Below are positions 13,346 to 18,384 of a DNA stretch of 18,384 bases, in pieces. The notes under the pieces were generated by a model that was not told where the DNA came from, ran no database searches, and saw nothing but the letters and a program-made list of their open reading frames with translations. Origin of the DNA: Rickettsiales bacterium (lineage in GTDB: Bacteria > Pseudomonadota > Alphaproteobacteria > Rs-D84 > CACZYB01); assembly GCA_031288035.1 (NCBI GenBank), contig JAITSG010000067.1:1-18384 (forward strand), in the 5' to 3' direction. The translations under genes and the position numbers were made by a program. Position 1 is the stretch's first letter; each line of letters starts with the position of its first letter.

Positions 13346-13921
13346 ATGAAAAGATCGCTATATCTGTTCCTGGTCTTGTCAGCCGCGTGCAACGCCGAGC
13401 CGGCGCGGGAGGTTTCCGTCACCGGCACCTGCGTGCGCGAGGTGAAGTCGGACAATACGCGCGTGGACATAGACGTTGACAAGGCCGTCTCGAGCGGGCT
13501 GAAGATGCTCAAGGCCGTGGTGGACAAGGGCTCGGACATATACGAGAAATCGCCCAAGAAGGAATATTCCGTCGAGACCAGCGTCAAGGTTTCCTCCGGC
13601 GGGGACAGCCGCGAATATTCCGCGCCGTTCAAGATAAGCGTGCCGCAGGTTTCCGACGAGGACATATCGGGCTTCATGGACGCCGTTACCGCGGAGCTGC
13701 CCGACGCGGACGAGGTGTTGAAGGTTTCCGCGGATTCGGACATACCCGAGGATAAGCTCCGCGCGGAGCATGCTTCCTGCGCGCGAGAGGCCCTGGCCGA
13801 CGCGAGGGCGAAGGCCGAGGAGCACGGCGCCATAGTCCGCGTGAAATCTATGGAGGAACAGGCCGAAATGAAGGATTCGACGCTGACCGTGAAGATACGC
13901 GCGTCGTTTGAAATAAAATAA
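13346..13921 (+). CDS. Putative lipoprotein resembling SIMPL-domain (DUF541) proteins
   Basis: The 191 residues start with a lipoprotein-like signal (MKRSLYLFLVLSAAC, Cys15 as likely acylation site; the box LSAAC is slightly off consensus because Ser is at -3). The body resembles SIMPL proteins: an opening strand REVSVTGTCVREVKSDNTRV, a middle pair of strands (KEYSVETSVKVSS and REYSAPFKISV), the characteristic Ala-rich helix CAREALADARAKAEEHGAIV and a terminal strand STLTVKIRASFEIK. SIMPL proteins are periplasmic or envelope-associated and mostly of unknown function. Length is slightly below the usual 220-250 residues. Start is supported by AGGAGG 9 nt upstream. A small ORF begins directly after its stop (TAAATG). 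Confidence 0.65.
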   Translation: MKRSLYLFLVLSAACNAEPAREVSVTGTCVREVKSDNTRVDIDVDKAVSSGLKMLKAVVDKGSDIYEKSPKKEYSVETSVKVSSGGDSREYSAPFKISVPQVSDEDISGFMDAVTAELPDADEVLKVSADSDIPEDKLRAEHASCAREALADARAKAEEHGAIVRVKSMEEQAEMKDSTLTVKIRASFEIK

Positions 13922-14017
13922 ATGTTCGTCACGACAACCAACATACTTCTGTACTTCGGGATGGGCTTCATAATGAGCAGCATGGTGTTCCTGGCCGGAT
14001 TCGACAGGAATCCGTAG
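13922..14017 (+). CDS. Possible 31-residue membrane miniprotein
   Basis: An ATG directly after the previous stop codon opens 31 codons (MFVTTTNILLYFGMGFIMSS up to the end VFLAGFDRNP) and a TAG stop. The middle (about 8-26) is hydrophobic enough for a single membrane helix. No ribosome site is visible, so translation would depend on termination-reinitiation after the lipoprotein gene. Codons look like the neighbours' (ATA, CTT/CTG, GGC). It could be chance; the exact stop-start junction and the membrane-like composition are the evidence for it. Confidence 0.4.
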   Translation: MFVTTTNILLYFGMGFIMSSMVFLAGFDRNP

Positions 14018-14058
14018 GTTTTTCCGGGTCTGAAGGCTGAAAAGAATCCCGGCCGGGC

Positions 14059-15753
14059 CTAGCGCCTGGCGCCGTATGCGGCGTTAAGGAACGTCGCAGA
14101 ATTGTCGGCGGCGTGGTACGCGATCCCTATGGTTCCGTTGACTTCCTGGAGCAGGTTGAATGGATTGGTCCTGTCGGCGTGCTTGTCGAAATATCCGCCG
14201 TAATAGTACGACGTCATGGAGGCGGCCTTCGTGGTACCCGCCGACGTCCACCCGTCGAACCACAGGTCGCTGCTTCCTAGCGCCGTCGGCGTTCCGACTA
14301 CGAGGGTCGGGGGCAGGTCCGTGTTCGCGGAGTACGAGTTCTTGAGCGTGAGCGAGTACCAATCCTTGCCTTGCTCGTCCTTGAACGCGACGTCCAGCTG
14401 TTCATAGCGCCCCGCCCCGCCCTGCGCAAGGGTGAACACCGCGCTGCCGTAAAGCTCCTTGACCAGGGGGACGCCCTGGGTGTTGTTGTACCCGACGGCA
14501 TTATAGAACCTGTCGTCGGTGGTGCAGGATGTGCACGCGCCGTAGTTATACGTGTCGTTCACCCTTTGTACGCTGTCGTAATGCACGGCGCCGCCCGCGG
14601 CCTTGCCTGTGAAGGTAAGCGTCTGCGTACCGGAATTTGCGAGGTACTGCCTGGCTATGGCGTTCTGGCGGTAGTTTCCGAATCCGCCGACGAACGGCTC
14701 TATGGTTATTATGTTGAAGCTGTCGTTTTTCGAGGACAAGCCCGTGACGGTATGCGCCGATTTGACCCAGTATCCGAAGTCCGAGAACCACAGCTTGTCC
14801 TTCTTGACCTTGGTCCCGACCGACGGGCCGGCCAGCACCGTGCGGACGTACACCTTGTCTATCGGCAGGTATCCTTCCGGCTGCGAGGTGGTCGTCGTGG
14901 TGTAGTTGCGGTAGGAATATGTCTGGTACTCGTCGCCGGTGTTGGGAGTGCCGTCCGGATCGTGGTGGGTGGTCAGCAGTTCGGAGTGGTCGTAATACTC
15001 GTCGCCGGTGTTGGGAGTGCCGTCCGGATCGACGAGGACCGCCGGATATTCGTCGCCGGTGTTGGGAGTACCGTCCGGATCGACGAGGGTTGGGCTGCCG
15101 TTATGTCCGTTCTTTACCATGGTCGTATCGCCCGGAAGGGGCTGGGACAGCAGCAGGTATCCCTTTTCGTCCTGCTTGGCGTATATTAGGGGATGGGTGC
15201 CGTCCTCCTTGTTGAAGGGATTGTACGGGTCTATGTATTCGTCGGAAACCAGCGGAAGGTCCATGCGTATTTCCGCATTCCCGGTCCAGGCCGAGAAGTT
15301 CGATGCGGCGCCCCTGGGCGATGCTCCGGCGAACCAGAACGTGCTCTCGTCCACCTTGGGCAGCGCTCCGGCCGTGCCGTACTGCACGAACCTAAGCCCG
15401 TCTATGAACAATGAAAGGACGTGTTCCTTGCCGTCCGTGCCGGTATAGGCGTAGTCGGACCTGAAACCGAGTATGTTCGCGCCGCTGTCCGTGACATATC
15501 CGGCGGAAAGCCCGTTGGCGCTCGAGAGCTCGGCGTCCGCCGGGTCCATGTCGTGGTGCAGCCCTATGGCGTCGTTGGACAGTTCCGTATTGTACGACAG
15601 GTCCATGCTGTTGCCAAGGGAGGAGGACGATCCGCCCCCGCTTCCCGAGCCGTGGCCGCCTGTTGTGCTTCCGCTGCTGCCTCCTCCGCCCGAGCTTCCG
15701 ATAGAGCAGGCGCACAGGGAAGCAAGCAGAAAATTCAAAACGACCCCTCGCAT
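14059..15753 (-). CDS. TbpB-like surface lipoprotein with Gly/Ser linker and acidic repeats
   Basis: The 564 residues begin with a lipoprotein signal (lipobox LCAC, Cys16) and a flexible Gly/Ser tether (17-49), as in surface lipoproteins of Neisseria-type bacteria. Residues 225-276 hold three copies of DPDGTPNTGDEY (225-236, 242-253, 265-276), whose Asp/Asn spacing recalls calcium-binding loops. The C-terminal part (about 370-564) reads as a beta-barrel of the transferrin-binding-protein-B type: TQTLTFTGKAAGGAVHYDS, KELYGSAVFTLAQGG, YEQLDVAFKDEQGKDWYSLT, YYYGGYFDK and the end NAAYGARR, which parallels the TbpB ending AAFGAKR. Two cysteines (CTSC) lie near 405-410. The ATG at 15753 has AGGAGG 5 nt upstream. 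Transcribed divergently from a shorter lipoprotein with the same C-terminal pattern. The ligand is unknown, and no TonB receptor or Slam translocator is in the window. Confidence 0.75.
   Translation of the reverse strand: MRGVVLNFLLASLCACSIGSSGGGGSSGSTTGGHGSGSGGGSSSSLGNSMDLSYNTELSNDAIGLHHDMDPADAELSSANGLSAGYVTDSGANILGFRSDYAYTGTDGKEHVLSLFIDGLRFVQYGTAGALPKVDESTFWFAGASPRGAASNFSAWTGNAEIRMDLPLVSDEYIDPYNPFNKEDGTHPLIYAKQDEKGYLLLSQPLPGDTTMVKNGHNGSPTLVDPDGTPNTGDEYPAVLVDPDGTPNTGDEYYDHSELLTTHHDPDGTPNTGDEYQTYSYRNYTTTTTSQPEGYLPIDKVYVRTVLAGPSVGTKVKKDKLWFSDFGYWVKSAHTVTGLSSKNDSFNIITIEPFVGGFGNYRQNAIARQYLANSGTQTLTFTGKAAGGAVHYDSVQRVNDTYNYGACTSCTTDDRFYNAVGYNNTQGVPLVKELYGSAVFTLAQGGAGRYEQLDVAFKDEQGKDWYSLTLKNSYSANTDLPPTLVVGTPTALGSSDLWFDGWTSAGTTKAASMTSYYYGGYFDKHADRTNPFNLLQEVNGTIGIAYHAADNSATFLNAAYGARR
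14931..15082 (-). repeat. Three direct repeats encoding DPDGTPNTGDEY
   Basis: A 32-bp unit occurs at 14931-14962, 15000-15031 and 15051-15082. Two copies are identical over 32 bp and the third differs at one base. The starts are 69 and 51 bp apart, so the units are in the same reading frame and the intervening codons differ. The near-identity at DNA level, third positions included, indicates recent duplication and possible copy-number variation. Confidence 0.95.
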
Positions 15754-15773
15754 ATCCGCCTCCTTTTTTGGGT

Positions 15774-15802
15774 ATTATATCACATTTTCCGGCCCCGGGC
15801 AA
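15774..15802 (-). promoter_or_regulatory. Promoter of the larger TbpB-like lipoprotein
   Basis: Minus-strand TTGCCC (15802-15797), 17-bp spacer, TATAAT (15779-15774). The ribosome site AGGAGG lies at 15764-15759. Confidence 0.8.
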
Positions 15803-15817
15803 GATATTTCGCCCGGG
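15794..15817. promoter_or_regulatory. Dyad between divergent lipoprotein promoters, candidate operator
   Basis: CCCGGGC (15794-15800) and GCCCGGG (15811-15817) form a perfect 7-bp inverted repeat around the AT-rich 10-bp centre AAGATATTTC. The left arm covers part of the minus-strand -35 box (15797-15802), and the right arm ends 2 bp before the plus-strand -35 box (15820-15825), so one dimeric regulator could control both genes. Confidence 0.5.
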
Positions 15818-15819
15818 CC

Positions 15820-15848
15820 TTGCGGATTGCGCGGGAACGTGGTATAAT
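15820..15848 (+). promoter_or_regulatory. Promoter of the smaller TbpB-like lipoprotein
   Basis: TTGCGG (15820-15825), 17-bp spacer, TATAAT (15843-15848). The ATG at 15856 lies exactly 7 nt after the -10 box, so the mRNA should be leaderless; no ribosome site is present. Confidence 0.8.
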
Positions 15849-15855
15849 GCCGGGC

Positions 15856-16860
15856 ATGAAGAAGATTGTCCTGTCGCTTCTGGTCCTTGCCGCGTGCAGC
15901 GCGGACGAAACGGTCCGGCTTGGCCCGGACGAGATAGCGCGCATGGGCTCCACGCGCCAGCTGGCCGATCTTTCGTTCCATGTCCCGAACGAAAGCCACC
16001 AGTTCATAGAGCTCGCCGGGGACATATCGTTCGTCGCGCGCGGGGACGGGCGGACGCTCGACTACGTCATGCTGTCCGATTCGTCGGGGCTGGAGAGCAA
16101 GTTTCCGGTGAACAGTTTCCGCCGGCTCGGAAACGGGTTCCTTGAATCCGACATAGTCCAGACCTCGCCCATATACGGGTGGGAGGATTCCGACGGCACG
16201 TGGTACTATGACGTATCGTCCGAGGCCCTGGTTTCGGACTACGGCGCTCCGGCGTCCGATGTAAAGCTCGGCCAGGCCAGGCTGAACATGAAGCTCCTGC
16301 TAGGCGGCGCGCAACACAAGATGGCCTACGCCGATTTCGGCATGTTCGTCGGCGTCACGGACATACGCGTCGGGAGCAGCCAGGGTACGCTCGTCCCCAA
16401 ATACATCCCGTTCGTCGCGTCGTTCGAGCAATACAGGACAAGCTCGCTTCCCGCGATGTTCTCCGCCACGTTCGATGGGGGGGCCGTCGCGTCCGTGGCC
16501 CGGGGCGGCTCGGGCGCGTCGCGCGCGCTTTTGGGCTCGGCCCGGCTTTCGGTCGACACGGCGGCTGTAGTTGGCTCGGGCAAGCACGAATCCCTGCGCG
16601 TAAGCTTCGACGACTATTACACCATAACGTTCAACGATTCCGGCAAGGCGTTCGTGTCCGGGAGCAACGGGCTGGGGATCGACTTCAACATCCACGGCGG
16701 GTGCAAGGCCGGATGCTACGGCGACATAACCAGCATAGGGTATTACGGTCCGACCGCCGCCAGCCGCCCGGTCGAGGCCGCCGGATACTTCTTTTTCAAG
16801 GACTCGGACTACGGCGGCGCGATCAGCATAGAGGGCGTCTTCGGGGTGAAGGTCAAATAG
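15856..16860 (+). CDS. TbpB-like surface lipoprotein
   Basis: The 334 residues start with a canonical lipoprotein signal (MKKIVLSLLVLAAC, lipobox LAAC, Cys14). The middle is beta-rich. The C-terminal barrel carries the order seen in TbpB-type domains (PF01298 as I know it): MFSATFDGGAVASVARGG, ALLGSARLSVD, ESLRVSFDDYYTITFNDSG, GYYGPTAASRPVEAAGYFF and the end IEGVFGVKVK, close to the TbpB pattern FYGPxAxExGGxF...VFGAK. Two cysteines (GGCKAGCYGD) may form a small disulfide loop. It lacks the Gly/Ser tether and the acidic repeats of its divergent neighbour. The start is set by the lipoprotein signal and the promoter position; a longer upstream reading frame would run through both promoters and is rejected. 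In other bacteria such lipoproteins bind host iron proteins or other ligands; the ligand here is unknown. Confidence 0.8.
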   Translation: MKKIVLSLLVLAACSADETVRLGPDEIARMGSTRQLADLSFHVPNESHQFIELAGDISFVARGDGRTLDYVMLSDSSGLESKFPVNSFRRLGNGFLESDIVQTSPIYGWEDSDGTWYYDVSSEALVSDYGAPASDVKLGQARLNMKLLLGGAQHKMAYADFGMFVGVTDIRVGSSQGTLVPKYIPFVASFEQYRTSSLPAMFSATFDGGAVASVARGGSGASRALLGSARLSVDTAAVVGSGKHESLRVSFDDYYTITFNDSGKAFVSGSNGLGIDFNIHGGCKAGCYGDITSIGYYGPTAASRPVEAAGYFFFKDSDYGGAISIEGVFGVKVK

Positions 16861-16867
16861 TTTTTCC

Positions 16868-16895
16868 TTGATTTTTCCATCGCGAACTGTATGAT
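16868..16895 (+). promoter_or_regulatory. Promoter of tRNA-Ser and probably tyrS
   Basis: TTGATT (16868-16873), 16-bp spacer, TATGAT (16890-16895). Transcription would begin about 5 bases before the mature tRNA 5' end. Confidence 0.6.
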
Positions 16896-16907
16896 TTGCC
16901 TAGCCGC

Positions 16908-16992
16908 GGAAGGTTGGCAGAGCGGTAATGCAGCGGCTTGCTAAGCCGTGATGGGTAACCATCCATAGGTTCGAATCCTATACCTTCCGCCA
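16908..16992 (+). tRNA. tRNA-Ser (anticodon GCU)
   Basis: An 85-nt cloverleaf: acceptor GGAAGGT (16908-16914) pairs with ACCTTCC (16982-16988); discriminator G16989; CCA encoded (16990-16992). The anticodon stem GCGGC/GCCGT encloses loop TTGCTAA with anticodon GCT at 16940-16942, reading AGC and AGU. The long variable arm GATGG-GTAA-CCATC and the G73 discriminator are serine identity features. The T loop GGTTCGAATCC is standard. Confidence 0.97.
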
Positions 16993-16997
16993 TCCGT

Positions 16998-17022
16998 CCC
17001 CGCGCGCCCGGTTGCGGCGGGG
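16998..17022 (+). promoter_or_regulatory. GC-rich hairpin between tRNA-Ser and tyrS
   Basis: CCCCGC (16998-17003) pairs with GCGGGG (17017-17022) around a 13-nt loop, in the 49-base gap between the tRNA CCA and the tyrS start. No T-run follows, so it is not an intrinsic terminator. It might mark the 3' processing site of the tRNA or stabilise the tyrS mRNA. Confidence 0.4.
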
Positions 17023-17041
17023 CGTAACGAACAGGAGCGCC

Positions 17042-18265
17042 ATGCCGAAATTCAAGTCCGATTTCATGCGAGAGATGGAAGCCCGCGGTTTTCTGAACCA
17101 GAGCACGGACTTCGACGGGTTGGATGGGCATTTTGCCACGGGGAAGCGCGCGGCGTACCTCGGCTGCGACCCTACCGCGGACAGCCTGCATGTCGGGCAC
17201 ATCATCCCCGTGATGATGATGCGCTGGCTCCAGCGCTTCGGGCACCGGCCCATACTGCTGGCCGGCGGCGCGACCGGGTATATCGGCGACCCGGACAAGG
17301 ATACCGAGCGTCCGCTGCTTACCCCGGAAATAATCGCCGCGAATGTGCGCGGGCTCAAGCGCTCGTATGAGAAATTCCTCGACTTCAAGGGAAGCGGCGG
17401 CGCCGTCATGGCCGACAACTACGACTGGTTCAGGGACATGGGCTACCTCAGGTTCCTGCGCGAGGTAGGCACGCTCGTATCCGTCAACAAGCTGGTTACG
17501 CTCGACCGGATCAAAAAGCGGCTGGACGCCGATTTGCACCTGAGTTTTCTCGAGCTCAACTACCCGCTTCTGCAAAGCTACGATTTCATGGTGTTGTACG
17601 AAAAGTTCGGCTGCAGCGTGCAGATTTGCGGCGCGGACCAGTGGGGCAACGCCATCGGCGGCGTGGATCTGATACGCCGCAAGAAGGACGCCGACGCGTT
17701 CGTCCTTTCCGCTCCGCTGCTCCTGGCCGCGAACGGCAGGAAGATGGGCAAGAGCGAAGGCAACGCTGCGTGGGTCAACGACGACAGGGCTAGCTCGTTC
17801 GAGTATTACCAGTTCTTCCGCAACGCCGACGACGCCATGGTCGGCCGGATGCTGCTTTTGTTTACGGAGCTTCCGCTTTCCGAGATAGCCAGGCTTTCCG
17901 CGCTTGAGGGCGCGGAGATAAACGAGGCCAAGAAGGTGCTGGCGTTCGAGGCGACCAAGATGTGCCGGGGCGAGAAGGAGGCGCTTGCCGCCGCCGAGAC
18001 CGCGCGCCAGGCGTTCGAGCAGGGCGCCGCGGGCGAGGGCCTGCCCCGCGTGGAGGTAAGGGCGCCGGTCGGCATAGTCGACGCGGCCGTCGCGGCCGGC
18101 CTAGCGTCCTCGAGGTCCGAGGCCAGGCGCCTGATAGCCGGCGGAGGGCTTAGCGTAGGCGGCGCGAAGGTAAAGGACGAGAATATGGTCCTGGATTTCA
18201 GGGGCGAGGTCGTACTCGCCCTCGGGAAAAAGAAGAAGGTGGTGCTGACCTGTAATAAAGATTAA
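17042..18265 (+). CDS. tyrS: Tyrosyl-tRNA synthetase
   Basis: Charges tRNA-Tyr with tyrosine in the cytosol. The 407 residues are those of the standard bacterial enzyme: class I HIGH motif as HVGH (50-53, in DSLHVGH), the following GGATGYIGDP, FLELNYPLLQSYDFMVLYEK, CGADQWGNAIGG (tyrosine and tRNA contact region), KMSKS loop as KMGKS (234-238) and a C-terminal S4 RNA-binding domain (about 345-405, GLASSRSEARRLIAGGGLSV). The KMGKS form is normal for TyrRS. The ATG at 17042 has AGGAG at 17032-17036. No separate promoter was seen after the tRNA, so tRNA-Ser and tyrS are probably co-transcribed. Confidence 0.97.
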   Translation: MPKFKSDFMREMEARGFLNQSTDFDGLDGHFATGKRAAYLGCDPTADSLHVGHIIPVMMMRWLQRFGHRPILLAGGATGYIGDPDKDTERPLLTPEIIAANVRGLKRSYEKFLDFKGSGGAVMADNYDWFRDMGYLRFLREVGTLVSVNKLVTLDRIKKRLDADLHLSFLELNYPLLQSYDFMVLYEKFGCSVQICGADQWGNAIGGVDLIRRKKDADAFVLSAPLLLAANGRKMGKSEGNAAWVNDDRASSFEYYQFFRNADDAMVGRMLLLFTELPLSEIARLSALEGAEINEAKKVLAFEATKMCRGEKEALAAAETARQAFEQGAAGEGLPRVEVRAPVGIVDAAVAAGLASSRSEARRLIAGGGLSVGGAKVKDENMVLDFRGEVVLALGKKKKVVLTCNKD

Positions 18266-18269
18266 ACTT

Positions 18270-18303
18270 CTCGAAACAGGCGGGCTTTGCCCGGTTTTTC
18301 GAG
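18270..18303 (+). terminator. Intrinsic terminator after tyrS
   Basis: CGGGC (18281-18285), loop TTT, GCCCG (18289-18293), then GTTTTT. Outer pairing between CTCGAAA and TTTCGAG can extend the stem. It starts a few bases after the tyrS stop. Nothing codable was seen in the remaining bases to the window end. Confidence 0.8.
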
Positions 18304-18384
18304 GCGGATTGAAGGAATTTTCAAGCAAGGTTTCCAAGAACCGCGATTGCCTGGAAATTTTCCGATTAAAATACGGCGGGAAAG

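Noticed and set aside
14024..14052. Terminator CCGGG/CCCGG between the miniprotein ORF and the convergent lipoprotein gene
   Set aside because: The stem is 5 bp with a 19-nt loop, and no T-run follows on either strand.
14931..15082. CRISPR array
   Set aside because: The repeats are in frame within a protein, have unequal spacing (69 and 51 bp), and number only three, with no cas genes.
15421..15855. Long N-terminal extension of the smaller TbpB-like lipoprotein
   Set aside because: It would run through both divergent promoters and bury the lipoprotein signal peptide; it is an open frame by chance.
18304..18384. Promoter near the window end (TTGCCT...TAAAAT)
   Set aside because: The spacer is only 14 bp and no start codon can be seen before the window ends.

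Overview
The window reads as GC-rich chromosomal DNA of an alphaproteobacterium. The best lineage evidence is the S4 protein (start MSKRLSSKHKLDRRYG, end VPYPVQMQPNLIVEFYSK), supported by ruvB beside ybgC and by a cell-envelope gene set (porin, Tol-type thioesterase, bactofilin). Isoleucine is coded mostly by ATA although the DNA is GC-rich (17 ATA, 7 ATC, 3 ATT in ruvB by hand count), which is unusual and may mark the lineage. Small cysteine-rich secreted proteins and surface lipoproteins suggest a host-associated life. That last point is inference.

Layout. 1-2408: a class II fructose-bisphosphate aldolase (minus strand, cut by the window edge) diverges from a 535-residue cysteine-rich membrane-anchored protein; their two promoters overlap at the -35 boxes. 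2424-4523: an operon of M23 endopeptidase, bactofilin and ribose-5-phosphate isomerase B. 4528-6475, minus strand: an unrecognised coiled-coil membrane protein and, upstream of it, a porin. 6516-8651: queH, a candidate structured RNA with its own promoter, a small secreted protein with a eukaryote-like cysteine module, and rpsD with a structured leader. 8745-13270: ruvB, two hotdog thioesterases (the second is YbgC) and a type IV pilin-like protein in a tightly coupled operon, then a VirD4/TraG coupling ATPase with its own promoter. 13296-14017: a SIMPL-type lipoprotein followed by a 31-codon membrane ORF. 14059-16860: two divergent TbpB-like surface lipoproteins sharing a control region with a strong dyad. 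16868-18300: tRNA-Ser(GCU) and tyrS, closed by an intrinsic terminator.

Promoters are unusually legible. Thirteen candidate sigma-70-like promoters have a TTGnnn box, a 16-17 bp spacer and a TATAAT-like box. At three genes (M23 peptidase, ruvB, TbpB-like lipoprotein) the -10 box ends exactly 7 nt before the ATG, which predicts leaderless mRNAs.

The most novel-looking items are the unassigned RNA at about 7085-7220, the repeat-built cysteine-rich protein at 801-2408, the TbpB-like pair with its dyad, and the pilin-VirD4 pair sitting where tolQRAB-pal usually follows ybgC. No complete new defence or mobile system is visible. Every gap between genes is shorter than 300 bases.
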